Shown piece by piece: positions 1 through 6,146 of a stretch of DNA of 7,459 nucleotides. The number at the start of each line of letters is the position of its first letter. Position 1 is the first letter of the stretch. The notes beneath the pieces are model-generated. The model ran no database searches and had not been told where the DNA came from. It saw nothing but the letters and a program-made list of their open reading frames with translations. This stretch comes from Bacillota bacterium (GTDB lineage: Bacteria > Bacillota > Dethiobacteria > SKNC01): positions 1 to 7,459 of the forward strand of contig SKNC01000048.1 in NCBI GenBank assembly GCA_007120745.1, given 5' to 3'. The position numbers and the translations under genes are program-made.

Positions 1-575
1 CGAACCGACTCTACAAAACAATGAAAAACCGGGGTTACCTTTTCTCTTCCCTTTCGACGGTCCACGTTTTCAAACATGTTCTTCCTCAATCCATAAGAAA
101 GCTCCAGCTGGAGCCCTTTCCTCCCTGAACACCGGTTACAAATATTATTAAGGGATTTGGCTCCCATGGACTCCGGGGCTTTTATTACTTCAAATCCACT
201 TTGCTTCAGCATTTCACAGGTAATCCAATATAATTTTTTATTCAACCCACCAATATAGACAAATTCTTTTTCCTCCTGACAACCGTGAAGAGACAGGCAG
301 GTTTCTGCTTTTTCCAACAGCCCCAAGGCCCGGGGCTCATCAAATAAAGTGCTTTTCACATGTAGTTCTTGATTATCCTCATATTTACGACCCAAAAAAC
401 AGTAAAGATGATAGCTGCCGCCGGCGATTTCTTCAGCCAGCTCACTGGTTCCCGGCTCAATTCCGCCACCGTGAGGCGCAATCACAGCAAGCCGGGCCCC
501 TTTGACTTCCCGACAAATGATATTAAAATCCTGCCTGTTTAACCTGTCAATAATGGACTCAGAGAACCGTTTCAT
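1..575 (-). CDS. Poly-gamma-glutamate hydrolase family protein (YjqB/PghP-like), C-terminus cut by window edge
   Basis: Translating the minus strand from the ATG at 575 gives 191 open residues up to the window edge. The motif APHGGGIEPGTSELA (residues 33-47), followed by a Y-x-F/C-F segment, LHVKSTLFDEP (71-81), SLHG (95-98) and LQLELS (155-160), is characteristic of the PghP/YjqB/YmaC family (Pfam PF05908). These are zinc-dependent enzymes with a carboxypeptidase-like fold that cut poly-gamma-glutamate. By family analogy H35, E40 and H97 would hold the zinc and E158 would be the catalytic glutamate; this assignment is from memory of the family, not from an alignment. An in-frame TAA at 579-581 makes the 575 ATG the first possible start. 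Its ribosome site is weak, and it lies 12 nt after the nitroreductase stop, which suggests translational coupling. Family members are around 200 residues, so probably only a short tail is missing. The natural substrate here is unknown, and no capsule genes are visible. Confidence 0.85.
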   Translation of the reverse strand, partial: MKRFSESIIDRLNRQDFNIICREVKGARLAVIAPHGGGIEPGTSELAEEIAGGSYHLYCFLGRKYEDNQELHVKSTLFDEPRALGLLEKAETCLSLHGCQEEKEFVYIGGLNKKLYWITCEMLKQSGFEVIKAPESMGAKSLNNICNRCSGRKGLQLELSYGLRKNMFENVDRRKGREKVTPVFHCFVESV

Positions 576-587
576 TTTTTATACCCG

Positions 588-1163
588 TTAATAAATTTTT
601 AAAATGATTTCCTCCAGCGGCCTTTTGGGCACATGATGAACCCCCTGCTCATCCCGCCAGTATTTAATATCACCGTTTATTTCATTCTCTTCCAGGACCA
701 CCTGCTCTGCCGGTTCTCCCAGGGCCAAAACCAGCAGGATATCATAATCTTTCGAAATTTCCAGTTCCCGGTGAAGTGTTTCCCTGTCCACTGTGCCAAT
801 CATGCATCCACCCAGAACTTTTTCCGCTGCTCCCAAAAGAATGGTCTGAGCTGCAATCCCGTGGTCACACCAGTAATGGTCGGTTATGTTTCTGTCCCCT
901 AGAATAATTATATACGCTGAAGGCCTCTCTCCCGCAACCGGGCCGTCCCAATCATTTAAATACCCCGCCCACCCCAGGGTTGGAAAAATAATGGAATTGG
1001 TTTCAGGATCAGAGCTGATAATATATTTCAAAGGCTGCATGTTTCTGGCAGAAGGAGTTATCCTGGCCAATTCTATAAGATCCACAAGTGTTTGTTTACT
1101 AATCTTGGCTTCCTGATTGAACCTTCGCATGCTTCTACTTTTAAAGACCAGATCTTTAATCAC
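588..1163 (-). CDS. Nitroreductase-family FMN-dependent oxidoreductase
   Basis: This 191-residue protein has the layout of the nitroreductase superfamily, whose members are FMN flavoproteins using NAD(P)H to reduce nitro, quinone or enone groups. Visible signatures are the N-terminal R-S-x-R-R-F (residues 10-15), which normally contacts the FMN phosphate, then TPSARNMQP (37-44), a GIAAQTILLGA helix (102-112), GGCMIG (118-123) and the late GEPAE strand (149-153). The C-terminal segment IKYWRDEQGVHHVPKRPLEE is typical of a clostridial subgroup. Its length is normal for a compact single-domain member. The start is GTG at 1161-1163, chosen because AGGAGG lies at 1173-1178, nine nt upstream. It follows the LiaF-like gene by 32 nt and precedes the hydrolase by 12 nt, so it is probably co-transcribed with both. 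The substrate cannot be deduced. The protein has no signal peptide, so it is probably cytosolic. Confidence 0.9.
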   Translation of the reverse strand: MIKDLVFKSRSMRRFNQEAKISKQTLVDLIELARITPSARNMQPLKYIISSDPETNSIIFPTLGWAGYLNDWDGPVAGERPSAYIIILGDRNITDHYWCDHGIAAQTILLGAAEKVLGGCMIGTVDRETLHRELEISKDYDILLVLALGEPAEQVVLEENEINGDIKYWRDEQGVHHVPKRPLEEIILKIY

Positions 1164-1195
1164 GCTGTGTTTCCTCCTGTTATCATAGAACTAAG

Positions 1196-1948
1196 TTAAT
1201 CCCTCTGCTGGATATCAACGCCCCCCATGAGGGCCCTCACCACAAATCGAACCCTCCGGCTGCTTTCTTCGGGGAGATATTCCACTTTCTTAGTAGATAT
1301 AATACCTCCGGAAGCCTCCTTTAGGAATTCTACACCTCCCAGTATGGCAGTGCCCTCACATATGACAGGCAGGTCACTGGGAACCACAATATCGATACCG
1401 CCCATAACTGCAGTTAAGTCCAGTACCGTTTCGCCCTCTGGGATTTCGGCACTTCTTAAATCCATATCGATACCGCCCATAAAGGCAAAGTAAGTGCCGC
1501 TCTGAAGCGTAAAAGGTTTTTTCCCAATATCAATTCCACCCATAAAAGCAAGGTGACTTTTAGCACCTTTTGCAGGCGCTACCCCCCGAATCAGACTGAT
1601 CCCAAAAATAATGATGATGATGGGCCAAAAGAGCCTCCAGAATAAAGCCATGTCCACATCGATAAGATTCAAGTTTCTTCCTAATATAAGAAACCCGATA
1701 ACAATAAATATTAATCCTGCAATCAGCTGCCCCAGAGAACGAATCACCCGGGTTTCTCCTTCTTCTGAATGGCCACCGAAATAATCGGAAAGATTGCTTA
1801 CACCCCAAATAATTAAAAATACCGGCCAATATGTAAAGATAATTGTACGGATATTGAAATCCGTTATACCTAGAACATTTAGAAGTGCACTAATTCCTAT
1901 CAGCAGAACGATAATACCTACAAGAAAACGGGTATGGAAAAATTTCAT
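1196..1948 (-). CDS. LiaF-like membrane protein with LiaI-type transmembrane hairpins and five MGG-I/V-D repeats
   Basis: This 250-residue protein has four predicted membrane segments (about residues 8-27, 34-52, 70-90 and 103-121) arranged as two similar hairpins, each holding a W-P-V/I-x-x-I-I-x-x-G element (41-49 and 108-116), as in LiaI/DUF5668-type domains. The C-terminal soluble half carries five repeats: FMGGIDI (135-141), FMGGIDM (156-162), VMGGIDI (181-187), ILGGVEF (202-208) and LMGGVDI (240-246). This matches the beta-rich LiaF C-terminal domain, and in Bacillus LiaF is a membrane inhibitor of the LiaRS envelope-stress system. No LiaS/LiaR kinase or regulator is next to it, so that role is only an analogy. 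The start is ATG at 1948, with AAGGAGT at 1958-1964. It is the first gene of the 1948-to-575 cluster and is 110 nt downstream of the diguanylate cyclase gene. A 6-bp-arm dyad lies about 40 nt upstream of its start. Confidence 0.85.
   Translation of the reverse strand: MKFFHTRFLVGIIVLLIGISALLNVLGITDFNIRTIIFTYWPVFLIIWGVSNLSDYFGGHSEEGETRVIRSLGQLIAGLIFIVIGFLILGRNLNLIDVDMALFWRLFWPIIIIIFGISLIRGVAPAKGAKSHLAFMGGIDIGKKPFTLQSGTYFAFMGGIDMDLRSAEIPEGETVLDLTAVMGGIDIVVPSDLPVICEGTAILGGVEFLKEASGGIISTKKVEYLPEESSRRVRFVVRALMGGVDIQQRD
1389..1482. repeat. 19-bp direct repeat inside the LiaF-like gene
   Basis: The same 19 bases, beginning ATATCGATACCG, occur at 1389-1407 and 1464-1482, exactly 75 bp (25 codons) apart. 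They encode the MGGID core of the second and third protein repeats with identical codons. Confidence 0.85.
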
Positions 1949-1988
1949 GAATGCTCCACTCCTTTTTCATTTTTCGAATTGCAATATC

Positions 1989-2005
1989 TTGCATGATGTA
2001 TGCAA
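1989..2005. promoter_or_regulatory. Perfect 6-bp inverted repeat, candidate operator upstream of the LiaF-like gene
   Basis: The sequence TTGCAT-GATGT-ATGCAA is a perfect dyad with a 5-nt spacer, in the 110-nt gap before the LiaF-like gene and about 40 nt upstream of its ATG. It is not followed by a T-tract in either useful direction, so it does not look like a terminator. Its position suits an operator for a dimeric regulator. I found no convincing sigma-A -35/-10 pair around it, so a promoter here is unproven, and the cluster may also be read through from the diguanylate cyclase gene. Confidence 0.35.
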
Positions 2006-2058
2006 AAAACTTTTTAAACCTGGCTCCCGGGAATTAATAGGCCAATAGTCTTTCATGA

Positions 2059-3438
2059 CTAATTTTTATACCTGCTGTTAAACTCAGATTTATATTTTAA
2101 TTCTTTATCAATATACATTTTTTCATCCGCTATTTTTATAACCTCTTCTATTTTTTTATTTCTACCTGGTATATAAGAAGCTGTGCCAATAGCCAGAGTA
2201 AGGTTAAAATCTAACAAGTCATTAATTCTGTTCCACTCCATTACTGCTTTTTCGATTTTCTGCTTAACCGCCATGGTATCTTTGCAGTTGGGGAGAACGA
2301 TTAAAAACTCATCACCTCCAAATCGGACTACCCAGTCATTTTTCCTAAGTGTTTCCTGTAATAAGCGTGCCACTTCTTTGAGAATTAAATCTCCTGTCAT
2401 ATGGCCGTACCGGTCATTTACCTCTTTAAAACGATTTACGTCCACCATAACGATTGCAAAGGGTTTTTGTGTTCTTTCTGAACGATGTATTTCATTTATT
2501 ATCAGCTCATTAAAAAAGTTGCGGTTATATAAACCGGTAAGGGAATCCTTAACAGCCTGTTCCCAAAGGCTTTTTTCCATGCGAATTCGTTTTATGGCAC
2601 TCCCGGCATAACTTGCTGTTAACTCTACCAGATACACCTGATTTTCAGAAAAGCCTCTTTGCTCATAAAGCAGTATTTGAAAAACACCTATATTTTCTAA
2701 AGGAGTGCTGATTAAAGCTTTGTACTTGTTGTGCAGCAGCTCGTTATTGTTGTAATTATATATTTTTGTTTGCCCTGAGAAAAATGATTCACTGGCTTTC
2801 TCCTGAAGGTATTCCATTAAACTATTTTTGTTATCGCATTCAAATCGGTTGGAAATCATCTTGATACTCAGAGTGTCTCCTTCTAAAATGCTGATAAAAG
2901 CACAGTTATACCCCAAAATATTTTCTGCCGCCTCCATGGTAGTCTTAAAAACAGCCTCTTCCTCCTCTTCGCTGGAAAGAGCATTGGCCACTTTGTGGAG
3001 ATTTTTTAGTTCCTCAAACCTCTTCGCCAGGTCCCGGGTCTGTTTTTCAACCTGCTCTTTTAGCCCGTCCCTTTCTGCTTCCAGCAGATACTCATATTTC
3101 TTCAGGTCAAAAGACAGCCGGTTGAAATTTTCAAAAAGCTGTCCAATTTCGTCATTTTCCCCTGTGGGAAGGTTTTCTCCAATTTTCTGCTTTCCTTTCA
3201 GAATCTCAGAAATATAATTATTCAGGTTGTTAATTCTGCTGAAAATATATATTTCGGTAAACCGGTTAATGGCAAAAAACAACACGCATATCGCAGCTAA
3301 GGTAACTACAGGCATAAATAACCTGGCTTCCTGAAATTCCAGATTGCTCATGAAGTAATTATAGAAAAATATCAGTATGGATGATGTGACAAGAAATAAA
3401 ACAATAATTAATAATGTATGTTTCTGTTTAAGCGGCAT
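2059..3438 (-). CDS. Membrane-anchored GAF-GGDEF diguanylate cyclase
   Basis: This 459-residue protein should make cyclic di-GMP from two GTP. In order it has two membrane segments (about residues 8-29 and 41-58) with a short external loop, a HAMP-like stretch (about 60-115), a charged coiled coil (about 115-160), a GAF-type sensor domain (about 145-287) and a GGDEF domain (about 297-447). The active site is intact: FGGDEF with GGDEF at 374-378, a DVNRFKEVND segment (333-342) supplying metal and substrate contacts, and DSLTGLYNR (298-306) at the domain entry. RKND at 365-368 sits exactly five residues before GGDEF and matches the R-x-x-D product-inhibition site. No EAL domain is present. The start is ATG at 3436-3438, with GGAGG at 3446-3450 seven nt upstream. 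A good candidate promoter lies at 3531-3559. The GAF ligand is unknown. The gene is divergent from the Clp-fold proteinase. Confidence 0.95.
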   Translation of the reverse strand: MPLKQKHTLLIIVLFLVTSSILIFFYNYFMSNLEFQEARLFMPVVTLAAICVLFFAINRFTEIYIFSRINNLNNYISEILKGKQKIGENLPTGENDEIGQLFENFNRLSFDLKKYEYLLEAERDGLKEQVEKQTRDLAKRFEELKNLHKVANALSSEEEEEAVFKTTMEAAENILGYNCAFISILEGDTLSIKMISNRFECDNKNSLMEYLQEKASESFFSGQTKIYNYNNNELLHNKYKALISTPLENIGVFQILLYEQRGFSENQVYLVELTASYAGSAIKRIRMEKSLWEQAVKDSLTGLYNRNFFNELIINEIHRSERTQKPFAIVMVDVNRFKEVNDRYGHMTGDLILKEVARLLQETLRKNDWVVRFGGDEFLIVLPNCKDTMAVKQKIEKAVMEWNRINDLLDFNLTLAIGTASYIPGRNKKIEEVIKIADEKMYIDKELKYKSEFNSRYKN

Positions 3439-3530
3439 TGACCTTCCTCCAAAAAATACGATACCATGTAAAACTTGTTCTTAATAAAATTCATAGTAAT
3501 TTCTTCTTATGATTGCTACTTCTGTATAAA

Positions 3531-3559
3531 ATTATAGCACCTGCCATTGGTTTCTACAA
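3531..3559 (-). promoter_or_regulatory. Candidate sigma-A promoter for the diguanylate cyclase gene
   Basis: On the minus strand, TTGTAG (3554-3559) is followed by exactly 17 nt and a perfect TATAAT (3531-3536). A TG one base before the -10 makes it an extended -10 promoter. The predicted transcription start is near 3524, giving a leader of about 85 nt before the ATG at 3438. The -35 box is only a half match to TTGACA. Confidence 0.65.
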
Positions 3560-3569
3560 TGATTATAAT
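3541..3569 (+). promoter_or_regulatory. Candidate sigma-A promoter for the proteinase and small-protein operon
   Basis: On the plus strand, CTGCCA (3541-3546, four of six matches to TTGACA) is 17 nt from a perfect TATAAT (3564-3569). This would start transcription near 3576, with a leader of about 120 nt. It interlocks with the divergent promoter on the other strand, so the two would compete for polymerase. The leader contains a 10-bp palindrome, TTCCCGGGAA, at 3664-3673. Confidence 0.45.
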
Positions 3570-3697
3570 TGATTATTTACAGAATACTCTAGTTTACTTT
3601 TTCCTTTCAAAGATGTATCAAAAGACCAACAAATCTTGTGATTCTAAAGTCATAAACAAAAATTTCCCGGGAATAATAGGAACAGGCAGGTGAAACT

Positions 3698-4699
3698 ATG
3701 GAACACAGCAGGAGATTAAGCTTGATTGGCAAGATTCAGGAGGAACTAAATGCATCTGTAATTTGTTATATCACCGGGGATAGAGAAAACCTCAGCACCA
3801 GGATTGCCCCGGATGTTATACGTATTTTTTTCCGTCACCTGGAACACATAGGTCCTCAAGAAAATATATGTCTATTTTTATATACCCGGGGTGGAGACGT
3901 TTTGACTCCATGGAGGCTGGTAAACTTAATACGGGAATACTGCCATGAATTTTCTGTTCTTCTTCCCTTCCGTGCCTACAGCGCGGGAACCCTTATTTGT
4001 CTTGGAGCAGACCAAATCATTATGGGTAAAATGAGCGAGTTGAGTCCTATTGACCCCAGCGTAGCCAATGCCTTTAACCCTGAAGATCCCGGGAATAAAA
4101 CAGCAAAAATTCCTGTCAGTGTAGAAGATGTTACTTCCTTCCTGGACCTGGCACAAGAAAAAGCGGGGCTAAAAGAGGAAGAATACATGACCCATGTCTA
4201 TTTAAGGCTGGCCAAGGATGTACACCCCCTGGCCTTGGGAAATGTCCATCGAAACTATTCACTCATTCGTTCCCTGGCAAAAAAATTACTGGAACTGCAT
4301 TCAGAAAGTCGGTCTCCAGGCCATATTCAAGATATCATTGACAACCTTACGGAAAAGCTTTATGCCCATAATCACATGATATCCCGCTATGAAGCTAAAA
4401 AATATATAAAGCTTCATGTGTCAGAACCTTCTAAAAAACTGGAATCCCTGGTATGGCAGCTTTATGAAAACTATGAAGCTGACCTTCAGTTGGCAGAGCC
4501 CTTTAATCCTGCCATCCTTTTAAAAGAACATGAGCAGCAGGTTGACTTCGAGGCTGCTGGTGGAATGATTGAAAGTTTAAAACAGCAGGATGCATTTATA
4601 TTCGAGGGCAGAGTTACCCGTCATGCACGACAAAAACATGACACCCCCCCGGTAAAATTAGAAATACTCAGGCAGGGCTGGAGAACATTAAATACCTGA
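3698..4699 (+). CDS. SDH-family Clp-fold serine proteinase (SppA/ClpP-like, cytosolic)
   Basis: This 333-residue protein resembles the serine dehydrogenase proteinase family (Pfam PF01972), peptidases with the ClpP/crotonase fold related to SppA. Supporting motifs are LYTRGGDVLTPWRLV (61-75), equivalent to the oxyanion-hole Gly-Gly strand, FRAYSAGTLICLGADQI (91-107) with S95 as probable nucleophile, and SELSPIDPS (113-121). HNHMISRYEAKKYI (224-237) is a recurrent late motif of the family. I cannot assign the general base with certainty. No signal peptide or membrane helix is seen, so it is probably cytosolic, unlike classical SppA. The start is ATG at 3698, preceded by AGGTGA at 3688-3693. 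It is divergent from the diguanylate cyclase gene and is followed 17 nt later by a small basic gene, most likely in the same transcript. Its substrates are unknown. Confidence 0.88.
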   Translation: MEHSRRLSLIGKIQEELNASVICYITGDRENLSTRIAPDVIRIFFRHLEHIGPQENICLFLYTRGGDVLTPWRLVNLIREYCHEFSVLLPFRAYSAGTLICLGADQIIMGKMSELSPIDPSVANAFNPEDPGNKTAKIPVSVEDVTSFLDLAQEKAGLKEEEYMTHVYLRLAKDVHPLALGNVHRNYSLIRSLAKKLLELHSESRSPGHIQDIIDNLTEKLYAHNHMISRYEAKKYIKLHVSEPSKKLESLVWQLYENYEADLQLAEPFNPAILLKEHEQQVDFEAAGGMIESLKQQDAFIFEGRVTRHARQKHDTPPVKLEILRQGWRTLNT

Positions 4700-4716
4700 A
4701 AGGAGGTATTTGAGAA

Positions 4717-4917
4717 TTGACAATCAAGAAAAAGAAGAGCAATCACAGGTTAATCCCCCCTCTTCCTAAAAGAATTACCCGCTACCGAAAACTCAATAAT
4801 ACTACAGGTTTTGCTCCATCCATTTTTATGGAAGAAAACTTTACCTCCGGCAGCACAACTTTAGATCAAAATATTACCATAGTCAACGAGCAGGAATGGA
4901 GCAGTTCTCATGAATAA
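4717..4917 (+). CDS. Small basic protein of unknown function, TTG start
   Basis: I do not recognise this 66-residue protein. The start is TTG at 4717, supported by a near-perfect AGGAGGT at 4701-4707 with a 9-nt spacer. It lies 17 nt after the proteinase stop, which is strong evidence of a real, co-translated gene. The N-terminal third is very basic (the first codons give TIKKKKSNHR, then a PPLPKRITRYRK stretch at about 14-25). The rest is Ser/Thr/Asn-rich and acidic near the end. No hydrophobic segment, cysteine pair or known motif is visible, and it looks partly disordered. It ends directly at an intrinsic terminator. It might be a partner, adaptor or substrate of the proteinase, or a nucleic-acid-binding peptide, but nothing in the sequence decides this. 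Confidence 0.75.
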   Translation: MTIKKKKSNHRLIPPLPKRITRYRKLNNTTGFAPSIFMEENFTSGSTTLDQNITIVNEQEWSSSHE

Positions 4918-4948
4918 AACCAGGTTAAATTTAACCTGGTTTCTTTTT
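4917..4948 (+). terminator. Intrinsic terminator, perfect 26-nt palindrome, probably bidirectional
   Basis: The arms AAACCAGGTTAAA (4917-4929) and TTTAACCTGGTTT (4930-4942) are perfectly complementary, and CTTTTT follows on the plus strand. It begins at the last base of the small gene's stop codon. On the minus strand the hairpin is followed by TTTTATT, so it can also end the heat-shock transcript that stops at 4977. Confidence 0.92.
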
Positions 4949-4976
4949 ATTACACAATTTATTTAATGTTAAAAAG

Positions 4977-5408
4977 TCACTGGTGTGTTGGGGGCTGGTT
5001 TGTATGGTGCTGGTTTACATTAATTCTTCTGCTCTCATGTGTTTTTGGAAACCTTACTGTTAAAATCCCATTTCTGACATTGGCTTGGACCTGTTCTTTT
5101 TGCACTTCGGGAGGAATAAGCATTACTCTTTTATATCCGTAATTTCGATATCTTTCCCGGTATAAGTAGTGTATATCTTCGGGAGCTCCCAGGCCAAAAT
5201 CAATTTTTCCTTCAACCATCAGAGTGTCATTTTTTATTTCTACATTTATAAGGTTTGAGTCTGACCCCGGAACATCAATTATGTAAATAACTTCTCCCTT
5301 TGTTTCAACCACATCTAAGGGAGGTATTTGTCCCTCCATCCCCGGAACCATTCCTTCGTATTGGCCCATGAGTTGGCTGCCAGGGGAATTAAACTGCATA
5401 TGGTACAT
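4977..5408 (-). CDS. Hsp20/alpha-crystallin family small heat-shock protein
   Basis: This 143-residue protein carries an alpha-crystallin domain at about residues 30-131. Recognisable elements are PPLDVVETKGEVIYIIDVPG (29-48), the NVEIKNDTLMVEG strands (55-67), a long beta6-type loop ending in RERYRNYGYKRVMLIPP (84-100), and the diagnostic NGILTVRFPK (113-122, the G-x-L box). I-N-V at 129-131 stands where an I-x-I/V anchoring motif is expected. Such proteins are ATP-independent holdases that form oligomers around unfolding proteins, and some family members (for example CotM and CotP in Bacillus) are spore-coat components. The N-terminal arm is short, Met/Gln/Gly-rich and unlike common Hsp20 arms. 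The ATG at 5408 has GAGGTG at 5415-5420. It lies 51 nt after the second small heat-shock gene, with no terminator between, so they probably share one mRNA. Confidence 0.9.
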   Translation of the reverse strand: MYHMQFNSPGSQLMGQYEGMVPGMEGQIPPLDVVETKGEVIYIIDVPGSDSNLINVEIKNDTLMVEGKIDFGLGAPEDIHYLYRERYRNYGYKRVMLIPPEVQKEQVQANVRNGILTVRFPKTHESRRINVNQHHTNQPPTHQ

Positions 5409-5459
5409 AGATTACACCTCTTTTTAAAAAGATTGGGTGAAAGCAAAGTTACTAATTAA

Positions 5460-6146
5460 TTAGCCGGTAACGTTTACTTTAACCCTTCTTCGGGCGGAAA
5501 AATCTGACTTGGGTAAGCGACACTCCAGAGTTCCATTGGAGTAATTAACATCAAGGTGTTCTGATTTTACACTGGTGGGCAGTGCAACGGTCCGATGCAG
5601 GCTGCTGCTCATGCCGCTCATTTGTGCCAGTGCAGAAATGCTTAAAGAGTCATCTGTTACGGTAAGAAAGATATTGTTTGGGTCGACATTAGGCAGTTCA
5701 GCAGTAACAATAACGTCACTGTTGGTTTCGGCCAGCTCTACTCTGGGCTGAGCCATTCCGGAAGAAGACCTGATTCCGGTAGACAATCCCATCTGCTGCT
5801 GCATAATGGCGCTGCTCATTTGTGGATTCATTTGAGAAAAATGACCCATCACCGGGCTGGAGATTTGCTGCTGCCCAATATTGGGGTTAAAAGCATAACT
5901 CACAGGGGTTTGTGGAATGATGCTGCTAAACTGCATTGGACTGGTCCAGGGAGAAATATTCATTGCCCCGGTCTGAGTAGGAACATTATATCCCTGTACC
6001 TGAGGACTATACTGAGAAGTGGGATATGCCTGAACAAAGGAACTGGTCTGGCAGGGTTGAACAGAAGAAAATCCTGACTGAATGGGAATAAAAGATTGGA
6101 TGGGAAGGCTGCTGCTCTGCCATGGACTGTTAGTTGTAATATACAT
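5460..6146 (-). CDS. Hsp20-like protein with a long charge-free Q/S/P/M-rich N-terminal region
   Basis: The protein has 228 residues from the ATG at 6144-6146, which has AGGAGGT at 6154-6160, seven nt away. An upstream in-frame ATG at 6185 has no such site and would add 13 lysine-rich residues encoded largely by an A-tract. Residues 1-125 contain no D, E, K or R, and about 20 Gln, 23 Ser and 14 Pro, a composition like prion-like or coat proteins. The C-terminal part (about 134-226) is an alpha-crystallin domain: VELAETNSDVIVTAELPNVD (136-155), DDSLSISA (165-172), HRTVALP (184-190) and NGTLECRLPK (204-213), ending in V-K-V. The segment between SISA and HRTVALP is only 11 residues and lacks the E-R-x-Y beta6 loop of the neighbouring protein. 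It is first in the two-gene heat-shock unit. A role in stress protection or as a structural coat protein is possible. Confidence 0.88.
   Translation of the reverse strand: MYITTNSPWQSSSLPIQSFIPIQSGFSSVQPCQTSSFVQAYPTSQYSPQVQGYNVPTQTGAMNISPWTSPMQFSSIIPQTPVSYAFNPNIGQQQISSPVMGHFSQMNPQMSSAIMQQQMGLSTGIRSSSGMAQPRVELAETNSDVIVTAELPNVDPNNIFLTVTDDSLSISALAQMSGMSSSLHRTVALPTSVKSEHLDVNYSNGTLECRLPKSDFSARRRVKVNVTG

Noticed and set aside
633..1116. Plus-strand open frames opposite the nitroreductase gene
   Set aside because: They mirror a well-supported gene, have no ribosome sites and give no recognisable protein.
2020..2058. Terminator after the diguanylate cyclase gene
   Set aside because: Only a 4-bp TGGC/GCCA stem with a long loop can be drawn, and no T-tract follows directly.
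5452..5463. 12-bp palindrome CTAATTAATTAG over the stop of the charge-free Hsp20 gene
   Set aside because: A/T-only centre and overlap with a stop codon make chance likely; no T-tract or operator context supports it.
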